From: Cypionkella aquatica
Lineage (GTDB): Bacteria > Pseudomonadota > Alphaproteobacteria > Rhodobacterales > Rhodobacteraceae
Reading direction: 5' to 3'
Assembly: GCF_030161095.1 (NCBI RefSeq)
Contig: NZ_BSPP01000011.1
Location: 322,344-370,084, forward strand
DNA: 47,741 bases
A program made the translations under genes and the position numbers. Numbering within the stretch: position 1 is the stretch's first letter; every line of letters starts with the position of its first letter. Below the pieces are notes generated by a model. The model ran no database searches, was not told where the DNA came from, and saw nothing but the letters and a program-made list of their open reading frames with translations. This document shows positions 8,219 to 14,144 of this stretch, one piece after another.

Positions 8219-8847
8219 AACTGAAACTCGCCATCGATCCAGACATCGTCGCCCTGATGGCGGCCGAAGTCGCCGCCGGGGAACGCGCCGTCACCGCCGC
8301 TATGCGGGAGGCTGGGACCGGCCTGAAATCCGCCTGGCGCACACAGATCACGGGTGCGGGGCTGGGCACGCGCCTTGCCAACTCGATCCGCTCTGCCAGC
8401 TTTCCGAAATCCGGCGAAAGCCTGAACGCGGCTGCACTGGTCTGGTCAAACGCCCCGGTGATCATCGGTGCGCATGACACCGGCCCGCTGATCCGCTCGA
8501 AGAACGGGTTTTGGCTGGCCATCCCGACGCCAGCGGCAGGCAAGTCCACCCGAGGCGGCAGGATCACCCCCGGAGAATGGGAACGCCGCACCGGCATTCG
8601 ACTGCAGTTCATCTATCGCCGCCGGGGACCGAGCCTGCTGGTGGCCGAAGGGCGACTGAACACCAAGGGTCGCGCCGTGGCGTCCCGGTCGAAAACCGGC
8701 CGTGGTGTCGTCACCGCACCGATCTTCCTGCTGCTGCCGCAGGTCAAGCTGCCGAAGCGGCTGGATCTCACGCGGGACGCCGAGCGGGCGCACGACGCCG
8801 TACCGGCGCTGATTGTGGCGAACTGGGAAGGGAGACGACTGTTGTGA
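8215..8847 (+). CDS. Phage tail/neck protein, DUF6441-like
   Basis: 210 residues, basic, beginning MKLKLAIDPDIVALMAAEVA. A helical N-terminal half (AAMREAGTGLKSAWRTQITGAG) is followed by a segment with WSNAPVIIGAHDTG, FWLAIPTPAAGKSTRGGRITP and LQFIYRRRGPSLLV, and ends DAVPALIVANWEGRRLL. I recall this as the DUF6441 family, placed between the joiner and tail terminator genes in alphaproteobacterial phages; a minor tail or neck role like HK97 gp10 is inferred. It is the last phage gene before the foreign cassette; the gene itself looks intact. Confidence 0.7.
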   Translation: MKLKLAIDPDIVALMAAEVAAGERAVTAAMREAGTGLKSAWRTQITGAGLGTRLANSIRSASFPKSGESLNAAALVWSNAPVIIGAHDTGPLIRSKNGFWLAIPTPAAGKSTRGGRITPGEWERRTGIRLQFIYRRRGPSLLVAEGRLNTKGRAVASRSKTGRGVVTAPIFLLLPQVKLPKRLDLTRDAERAHDAVPALIVANWEGRRLL

Positions 8848-9001
8848 ACCCGCCAGAATGGACCGAACTGTCGGTCGCTGGGGTCGCCCACCTTCTTGCC
8901 TTTTGTCTTCGTGGTTCGTGGAAGTCAAAATTTAGGGCTTGCAACACCAGATCAACTGAATGACCATCTTTGGAACACAAAATGCTGATTTGAGGGATGG
9001 T

Positions 9002-9385
9002 ATGGGTAGCACTGGCTCTGGAAGCTTTTCGGACTATCCCGGCTCGCGCCCTAAAGAGGGAGGTCAAGGAGCCGGTGGTGGCGGCGCCAGTGGGGAAGAT
9101 CGCTGCGCCCGGGCATTCTCCTGCGCCCTCGAAGAGGTAGAGCAGTGTGACTACTTTTCGGCAAACGGCGGCGTTCCTCCGGCTAACATGGCGCTATCCA
9201 TTGAGCAGCGCGGCAGGTTATTTGCAGTCGACGCGGGCGGCCAAACCGTGGGAGCGCTGCCTACCGGGTTCAACTACTTGGCAGACTGCATGGCTGCGGG
9301 TTTCACTTATGAGGGGCGCGTCAACTCCTCTAGATCGGCTCCAGTTGCATCTGTCAGCGTGGATTTTGCGCCGCGGATACCATGA
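9002..9385 (+). CDS. Small Met-Gly protein, proposed partner or substrate of the QueC-like enzyme
   Basis: 127 residues from the ATG at 9002, chosen over the in-frame ATG at 8960 because GAGGGA (8992-8997) is correctly spaced only for 9002. The N-terminus, MGSTGSGSFSDYPGS, is Gly/Ser-rich and followed by a Gly run (GQGAGGGGASGEDR), so methionine removal would leave a free Gly. Residues ~33-127 form a compact domain with Cys35, Cys41 and Cys49, then VGALPTGFNYLADCMAAG, ending in a strand VASVSVDFAPRIP. I do not know a named family. Gly/Ser-led proteins beside QueC-like genes are known in other defence systems (QatB in Qat, from memory). The stop overlaps the next start (ATGA). Confidence 0.75.
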   Translation: MGSTGSGSFSDYPGSRPKEGGQGAGGGGASGEDRCARAFSCALEEVEQCDYFSANGGVPPANMALSIEQRGRLFAVDAGGQTVGALPTGFNYLADCMAAGFTYEGRVNSSRSAPVASVSVDFAPRIP

Positions 9386-10713
9386 GCCGCAATCACGACC
9401 TTCTGGTGGTCGGCGAGGTCTACGTTGATTTCACCCTGCCCAAGGTGGGGGCAGAAAGCAAGTTACGGCTCGGTGGCATCGTTCACGCGGCCCGCGGGCT
9501 TTGGGCAATAGACGCGAGCTTTTCTGTCGCCGCAGTATGCCCCGGCTATCTGGTCGATCAGGCACGCGCCTACCTCGAACGATTGGGGTGCAGCGAATTC
9601 ATTTGGATGGCAGAGGTCAAGGGCGCACCCAATGTGATGGCGATTGGTGACCCGACCGAACTCGCGGACCAAGCCTATCAAGACATCCTGAGAGGCGAAA
9701 GATCCGTCGGGTATCGCGGCGAAGTTGACGTTCTAAAGGCGTACAAGAACTGTCTGATCTTCCCTGGAAAATACGATCTCACAGTGCTGCGATCCCTACT
9801 TGCAGAGGATATTCAGGCAAGCTTCGATATCGCCTATGATCTTCCAGACCTTCAGTTGCTCTCATCGTTTAAAGGAAATCTTGTCTCCATAATTACTTCC
9901 ACTTCGTCTCCGATGTTCCTGGAGAAAGCATCAGAGGATATGTCCAGCTTGCTGGATGATCTCCGCGAGCTGTCGCCGCAGGCGATACTGTTGAAAGAAA
10001 ACCGCGGCGGCAGCCGCGTGTTCGATCTGCTCACCGATGACATAGACGAGGTTCCGGCGCTTCTCGGCGAAACAGTCAACTCAGTCGGTGTCGGTGATGT
10101 TTATTCAGCGGTTTTCTCGTCTACGCTGGATGCGGGCGTTTTTGATGCCGGATGGAAGGCCGCACGCGCTGCCACCTGCTACGCCCACACGACCTACCCG
10201 GATGACTTCAAAAGAGATGTTCAGCGCAGCTTGGCGCTCTCCGTCGATCAGATGCGCGGCCTAGGCGGCACGGTGCTGCCCTGGCACGTGAGACCAGCCT
10301 TTCAGATATACTTCGCTGCTCCCGATTTTTCCTACATCGACCGGACGCACCTCGAAGAGGCACTTCGGGCGCTCGCTTACCATAATTTTCGGCTCCGCAG
10401 ACCAGTACAAGAGAACGGAGAGCTACTTCCGCAAAGCTCGATGCATGAGATGCGCGCCGCATATCTGGGTGATTTAAGCCTTCTTGAGGAGTGTGATCTT
10501 GTTTTCGCACTGCCTCTGGGGCGCGATCCAGGCACACTCGTTGAAATCGGACTGGCCCTCACGCTAAAGAAGCCAGTCATCACTTACGATCCCCTCAATG
10601 AAAATGCCAACACAATGGTCATAGCGGGTAGCACGGTCTATTCGGACAAGCTCGATAGCTGCCTGAACGGCCTCTTCGAAACCATGTCGAAACTGAGGGC
10701 GACGCGCCTATGA
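9382..10713 (+). CDS. PfkB-like kinase fused to nucleoside 2-deoxyribosyltransferase-like domain
   Basis: 443 residues. Residues 1-~285 read as a PfkB (ribokinase) fold: an opening LLVVGEVYVDF, a GGIVHAARGL substrate-binding segment and the anion-hole/catalytic motif SVGVGDVYSAVF, with Asp239 as the likely base. Residues ~305-443 look like a nucleoside 2-deoxyribosyltransferase: YFAAPDFSYIDR, then ECDLVFALPLGRDPGTLVEIG with Asp382 and Glu388 matching the acidic pair of that family, Glu as nucleophile. Such domains phosphorylate nucleosides and break or exchange N-glycosidic bonds. Together they could charge or discharge a modified base on deoxyribose (inference). The N-terminal kinase motif is divergent, so activity is not certain. 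Overlaps both neighbours by four bases. Confidence 0.85.
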   Translation: MSRNHDLLVVGEVYVDFTLPKVGAESKLRLGGIVHAARGLWAIDASFSVAAVCPGYLVDQARAYLERLGCSEFIWMAEVKGAPNVMAIGDPTELADQAYQDILRGERSVGYRGEVDVLKAYKNCLIFPGKYDLTVLRSLLAEDIQASFDIAYDLPDLQLLSSFKGNLVSIITSTSSPMFLEKASEDMSSLLDDLRELSPQAILLKENRGGSRVFDLLTDDIDEVPALLGETVNSVGVGDVYSAVFSSTLDAGVFDAGWKAARAATCYAHTTYPDDFKRDVQRSLALSVDQMRGLGGTVLPWHVRPAFQIYFAAPDFSYIDRTHLEEALRALAYHNFRLRRPVQENGELLPQSSMHEMRAAYLGDLSLLEECDLVFALPLGRDPGTLVEIGLALTLKKPVITYDPLNENANTMVIAGSTVYSDKLDSCLNGLFETMSKLRATRL

Positions 10714-11330
10714 AACAGGCTGTTGTCATGGTCTCCGGTGGACTCGATTCGACGACGGTCTGCTATCTGCTGGTCAGCGAGGGGACGGAAGTTCATCCGA
10801 TCTTCTTCGACTACGGACAACACTGTGCCGAGACCGAATGGGCGAAGGTACAGGAGGTCCTTCCGCAGGAAGCGATGCTGCCAGAACGTCTGAATATCTC
10901 GGATATCTTTAGGGGCTCGCCATCACGGATGATCGTGGAGGCAGACCTTTGGAAGGAAGCCGTCTCTGATGATGACCTATACCTTCCGTACCGGACGATG
11001 CTGTTCTTCGCTGTGGCCGCGGCTCGTGCCCAGACGCTGAAAATCCTCAATGTGTATTCGGGCTTCATCAACAGCAATCATGCCAAGGAAATCGACTGCA
11101 GCACCGCCTTCATGAACGGTCTTGAAGAGCTTTCTCGTGGCGTCGGTGCTGTGCGTTTCCATGCTCCCTTCCGCGAGAAGACTAAAGCCGAAGTCGTTCG
11201 ACAAGCGCTGCAGCTTGGCGTACCCATCGGCCGAACCTTCTCCTGTCAAGCCTCAAGTTCGTTTCCTTGCGGGGCCTGCCCAAACTGCGTAGAGCGGCTG
11301 AAAGCCTTGGCAGAAGCTGGCAATACGTGA
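10710..11330 (+). CDS. QueC-like 7-cyano-7-deazaguanine synthase family protein
   Basis: 206 residues. The N-terminal PP-loop MVSGGLDSTT (residues 7-16) binds and hydrolyses ATP, and IFFDYGQHCAETEW is typical of QueC. YLPYRTMLFFAVAAARA corresponds to the YVPARNTIFLS region of QueC. The C-terminus has four zinc cysteines: Cys179, Cys187, Cys190 and Cys193 (CGACPNCVERL). True QueC turns 7-carboxy-7-deazaguanine into preQ0 for tRNA queuosine. Here the family's usual GVNxxDxSGYPDCR substrate segment is replaced by SGFINSNHAKEIDCS, so substrate or acceptor is probably different. A neighbour starting Met-Gly and a glycosylase point to a conjugation role instead of tRNA modification (inference). Start by ATGA overlap. 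Confidence 0.9.
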   Translation: MKQAVVMVSGGLDSTTVCYLLVSEGTEVHPIFFDYGQHCAETEWAKVQEVLPQEAMLPERLNISDIFRGSPSRMIVEADLWKEAVSDDDLYLPYRTMLFFAVAAARAQTLKILNVYSGFINSNHAKEIDCSTAFMNGLEELSRGVGAVRFHAPFREKTKAEVVRQALQLGVPIGRTFSCQASSSFPCGACPNCVERLKALAEAGNT

Positions 11331-12008
11331 ATGGAAACAAGAAAAATGGCGGAACACCTGAACTACTCCGACGCCCTTTACGCAGCGAGGCGCGTTGCGG
11401 ACCACGCTGTCCGGACAGGCATTCTGGCATCTCGCGCCTCATGCAGGCCGGTGTATCATCATATGGGTGCGGTACTTGCTGACTCGGTATTACAGGCCGG
11501 TCTGAATTACGCGAAAGTCGTGAAGCCCCGGATCGCTTCCATTCTGAGATCGTTTCCGCACGCCATTAGTATTGATATCTTGATCGGCGTGATCGAACAG
11601 GAGGGAAGTCCCAAATTCCTGCAATGGGAGCATAGGGAAAAGGTTTCACGCTTTGATAATCTGATTGCCTTTATGGCCGAAGCTGAAATTCAGAGCACAT
11701 GTGATCTCGGCAAGGCCTTGCGGGACGAAAGCTTTCGAGTGGATATCCGGCGTGTGAGAGGAATCGGCCCAAAAACAGTTGATTACATGGCTTGCCTGGT
11801 TGGGGTAGATTGCATAGCGGTTGACCGTCATATCCGGGGGTTTGCTGAGGTCGCAGGATTGGAAGACGATAGCTACGATTATCTGCGTGAAGTGTTCAGC
11901 TTTGCAGCGGACCTCTTGGCTATCTCTCGGCGTGAATTTGATGCGAGTATCTGGCGCTATCAGTCAGAACAAAACACTCGACAGCTTTCGCTCGCGTTCA
12001 TGCAATAG
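11331..12008 (+). CDS. HhH-GPD family DNA glycosylase (OGG/EndoIII-like)
   Basis: 225 residues. A helix-hairpin-helix is visible at RRVRGIGPKTVDYM (141-153), in which Lys148 aligns with the Schiff-base lysine of endonuclease III. It is followed by the catalytic aspartate in AVDRHIRGF (Asp165). The N-terminal ~100 residues are helical, as expected for the six-helix-barrel half. No C-terminal iron-sulfur cysteine cluster is present, so it is nearer to OGG-type than EndoIII-type enzymes. These proteins flip out and excise damaged or modified bases. In the cassette it may act on deazaguanine-modified or foreign DNA (inference). The ATG directly follows the QueC-like stop; ATG at 11346 is an alternative. 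Confidence 0.82.
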   Translation: METRKMAEHLNYSDALYAARRVADHAVRTGILASRASCRPVYHHMGAVLADSVLQAGLNYAKVVKPRIASILRSFPHAISIDILIGVIEQEGSPKFLQWEHREKVSRFDNLIAFMAEAEIQSTCDLGKALRDESFRVDIRRVRGIGPKTVDYMACLVGVDCIAVDRHIRGFAEVAGLEDDSYDYLREVFSFAADLLAISRREFDASIWRYQSEQNTRQLSLAFMQ

Positions 12009-12076
12009 CCCTCAGTGGTTTTGCCTGACTAAGATCGCTGTTGGGGTCAAAACGACCTCAACCTTCGGAAATCAGT

Positions 12077-12496
12077 ATGCCCACGCCCCGTGAAACCATC
12101 CTCGCCGCGCTGCACGCGCGGTTTTCGGCGTTGCCCGCCACCGCCCTGCGCGGTGATGTGTTGCCCGAGCGCGTGCCCGCCGCAGGTCTCCTGATCCTGC
12201 GCGACGGTGAGCCCGGCGAGCCCGAGGTCACGCTGTCGCCTCTGCGCTACCACTACCAGCACCGGGCCGAGATTGAGGCGGTCGTGCAGGGCGCGACCCG
12301 TGACGCCGCCTTCGACACGCTCTGCGCCAGCATCGGCGCGGCGATTGGCGCCGACCGGACGCTGGGCGGACTTTGCGACTGGGTCGAGGCGGCAGCGCCG
12401 CGCCCGGTCGATCTGCCGGTCGAGGGTGCCGCCAGCCTCAAGGCGGCCGTGATCCCAGTGGTCCTGCACTATTCCACGGCCGACCCGCTGGCCTGA
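12077..12496 (+). CDS. Minor tail protein, tail terminator-like
   Basis: 139 residues starting MPTPRETILAALHARFSALP. The order of a helix, LLILRDGEPGEPEVTLSPLRYHY, the repeated-strand AEIEAVVQGATRDAAFD and a final AAVIPVVLHYSTADPLA is that of tail terminator/completion proteins (lambda gpU-like) that cap the tail tube. Similar genes are often misnamed acyl-CoA transferase. It is the first phage gene after the foreign cassette and appears intact, so the insertion did not damage it. An upstream in-frame ATG at 12041 exists, but this start gives the family-like N-terminus. Confidence 0.7.
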   Translation: MPTPRETILAALHARFSALPATALRGDVLPERVPAAGLLILRDGEPGEPEVTLSPLRYHYQHRAEIEAVVQGATRDAAFDTLCASIGAAIGADRTLGGLCDWVEAAAPRPVDLPVEGAASLKAAVIPVVLHYSTADPLA

Positions 12497-12520
12497 CCCA
12501 ACTCACGATAGGAGAACACG

Positions 12521-13459
12521 ATGGCACGAGCCCATGGGGCGCGGGCGCAGATGGCGCTTGCGTTCGAGACCGTCTATGGCACCGCGCCCGCCTCGGGCTA
12601 TCGCACGGTGCCCTTTGCCAGCACCACGCTCGGCTCCGAACAGCCGCTGATCGCCTCGGAACTGCTGGGCCAGGGGCGCGATCCCTTGGCTCCGATCAAG
12701 GACGCGGTCACCGCCGATGGCGATGTCGTGGTCCCGATCGACGTCGAGAACCTCGGGTTGTGGCTGAAGGCGGCCTTCGGCGCGCCGGTCACCTCCGGCA
12801 CGACGCCCAAGACCCACACCTTCCAGTCCGGCAACTGGACGCTGCCCAGCCTCGCCATCGAAACTGCGATGCCCGAGGTGCCGCGCTACGCCATGTACAC
12901 GGGCTGCGTCTGCGATCAGCTTTCGTGGCAGATGGCGCGGTCGGGCCTGCTGACCGCGACTGCCCGGCTGGTGGCGCAGGGCGAGAGCGTCGCGGCGGCC
13001 ACTGCCGCTGGCACGCCGACGTCACTGGCCCTGCAGCGGTTCGGCCATTTCAACGGGGCGATCACGCGCAACGGCTCGCCGCTCGGCAACGTCATCTCGG
13101 CAGAGGTGACCTATTCCAACGGTCTGGACCGGATCGAGACCATCCGCTCGGACGGCCGGATCGAAGGTGCAGACCCCGGCATGGCCGCGCTGACAGGTCG
13201 TGTCGAGGTCCGTTTCGCCGACAGCACGCTGATCACGCAGGCCATCGACGGCACGCCTTGCGAGTTGGTCTTTGCCTGGAGCCTCGGGGCCAACGCCAGC
13301 TTCACCTTCACCGCGCATGCCGTCTACCTGCCGCGCCCCCGGATCGAGATCCCGGGCCCGCAAGGCATCCAGGCCACCTTCGACTGGCAGGCCGCCAAAG
13401 CTGTCACCCCCGCCCGCATGTGCACCGCCGTCCTCGTCAACACCGTTGTGAGTTACTGA
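12521..13459 (+). CDS. Phage tail tube protein
   Basis: 312 residues, starting MARAHGARAQMALAFETVYGTAP, followed by beta-rich sequence: FASTTLGSEQPLIASELLGQGRDP, PIDVENLGLWLKAAFGAPV and ITRNGSPLGNVISAEVTYSNGLD, then CELVFAWSLGANASFTFTAHAVYLPRP. This is the standard layout of siphovirus tail tube proteins, which stack as rings around the tape measure. A strong AGGAG is placed before the ATG. The abundance of this product would suit the good ribosome site. High confidence by both sequence pattern and position before the chaperone genes. Confidence 0.88.
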   Translation: MARAHGARAQMALAFETVYGTAPASGYRTVPFASTTLGSEQPLIASELLGQGRDPLAPIKDAVTADGDVVVPIDVENLGLWLKAAFGAPVTSGTTPKTHTFQSGNWTLPSLAIETAMPEVPRYAMYTGCVCDQLSWQMARSGLLTATARLVAQGESVAAATAAGTPTSLALQRFGHFNGAITRNGSPLGNVISAEVTYSNGLDRIETIRSDGRIEGADPGMAALTGRVEVRFADSTLITQAIDGTPCELVFAWSLGANASFTFTAHAVYLPRPRIEIPGPQGIQATFDWQAAKAVTPARMCTAVLVNTVVSY

Positions 13460-13461
13460 CC

Positions 13462-13917
13462 ATGATCAGACTGAACCTGACTACATCCCCTTCGTGGCTG
13501 ACCCTCGCCACCGGCCTTCGCCTGAAGGTCGCGCCGCTGACCACTGCCTTGATGGTTTCTGCCCGCGCCGACCCCGCCATCGAAGCCCTTCCGGACACCG
13601 CAACCCAAGAAGAACTGGCGCTTGCCATGGCCAAGGCCGTCGCCCGTCGCGCGGTGCTGGATTGGGAAGGCATCGGCGATGACGCGGGCAATATCGTGCC
13701 CGTCAGCCCCGAAGGCGTCGATGCCCTTCTGGAAATCTGGCCGGTCTTCGAGGCGTTCCAGACCCAATACGTCGCCAAGGGCCTGATCCTGGACGCGGAA
13801 AAAAACGTCTCCGCGCCCTTGCCGAATGGTCCTTCGGCGGGGGCGACCGCTACTGCGCGGCCTGCACACCCTGCGAGGGCCGCGGGGCCATCTGCCCCGA
13901 CTGTCCCGCAAGACTGA
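13462..13917 (+). CDS. Tail assembly chaperone (G-like, unshifted product)
   Basis: 151 residues from the ATG two bases after the tail-tube stop, MIRLNLTTSPSWLTLATGLRLKVAPLTT. Residues 1-115 look like the G-type tail assembly chaperone that keeps the tape measure unaggregated during tail assembly; FQTQYVAKGLILDAEKN ends the conserved part. The remaining 36 residues are Pro/Ala/Ser-rich and look like readthrough of a frame not under coding selection. The slippery site at 13800 marks the point where translation can switch to the -1 frame and make a longer G-T product, as in lambda. Confidence 0.85.
   Translation: MIRLNLTTSPSWLTLATGLRLKVAPLTTALMVSARADPAIEALPDTATQEELALAMAKAVARRAVLDWEGIGDDAGNIVPVSPEGVDALLEIWPVFEAFQTQYVAKGLILDAEKNVSAPLPNGPSAGATATARPAHPARAAGPSAPTVPQD
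13800..13806 (+). promoter_or_regulatory. -1 programmed ribosomal frameshift site
   Basis: The run of seven A followed by C reads GAA AAA AAC in the chaperone frame, that is the heptamer A AAA AAC, a canonical X XXY YYZ slip site. After a one-base backward slip translation continues in the frame that runs open to 14144. The downstream GC-rich sequence could hold a stimulatory stem; I did not fold it. Its position between tail tube and tape measure is where phages place the G/GT shift. Confidence 0.8.
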
Positions 13918-14144
13918 ACCGCCCAAAGACGCAGGAGGGCTGGCAGGTCTGGGATATGGTCGGCCGACTTGGGGGCCAGCTGCGGGTGATCCCCGGCGCA
14001 GTACTTGGCTGGGACATGGGAGCGGCGATGGCGATGGCGAACGCCCTCGGGATCGACGCCCTGATCGCTGCCGAACTGCTGCCCGAGATCGAGGCGGTGA
14101 TGGTGCGCAAGCTGAACGAACAGATCGGAGACGGCCATGGCTGA
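13806..14144 (+). CDS. Frameshift extension of the tail assembly chaperone (T-like part)
   Basis: The -1 frame from the slip point adds 112 residues to the 115-residue G part, giving a ~227-residue G-T protein. The extension begins LRALAEWSFGGGDRY and then has a cysteine-rich zinc-ribbon-like segment, CAACTPCEGRGAICPDC, followed by a helical end with VGRLGGQLRVIPGAVLGW and VMVRKLNEQIGDGHG. The frame has no plausible own start with a ribosome site before 13956, and the cysteine segment lies upstream of that ATG, which supports expression by frameshift. Its stop overlaps the tape measure start (ATG at 14137). Confidence 0.75.
   Translation, partial: RLRALAEWSFGGGDRYCAACTPCEGRGAICPDCPARLNRPKTQEGWQVWDMVGRLGGQLRVIPGAVLGWDMGAAMAMANALGIDALIAAELLPEIEAVMVRKLNEQIGDGHG

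Larger units (their letters stand above)
9002..12008 (+). other. Foreign four-gene cassette (QueC / PfkB-NDT / HhH-GPD) inside the tail operon
   Basis: Four genes in one direction overlap by four bases or abut exactly (9385/9382, 10713/10710, 11330/11331), so they form a single translationally coupled unit. They interrupt the otherwise contiguous phage order between the DUF6441-like and tail-terminator genes. Their codons are clearly less GC-rich than the flanking phage genes, which indicates later acquisition. The left flank (8848-9001) is a 154-base AT-richer leader and the right flank (12009-12076) 68 bases; neither holds a gene, an obvious terminator or an obvious direct repeat. A nucleobase-conjugation or base-editing defence or anti-restriction module is proposed from the enzyme set (inference). 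Confidence 0.85.

Noticed and set aside
8903-8930. Possible sigma70-like promoter (TTGTCT, 16-base spacer, TCAAAA) in the cassette leader
   Set aside because: The -10 match is poor and alphaproteobacterial promoters are hard to call by eye; kept only as something for transcript mapping.
8960-9001. Upstream in-frame ATG for the small cassette protein
   Set aside because: It has no ribosome site, while GAGGGA is correctly placed for 9002, and the added residues are unlike the Gly/Ser start.
9382-12008. Complete type IV CBASS or Qat system
   Set aside because: No CD-NTase, TGT, Qat-type ATPase or TatD gene is present; only the QueC-like and OGG-like parts are shared.
9002-12008. Dpd-type 7-deazaguanine DNA modification system
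   Set aside because: No DpdA/TGT, FolE, QueD or QueE genes are present here, and the enzyme set differs; only the chemistry could be related.
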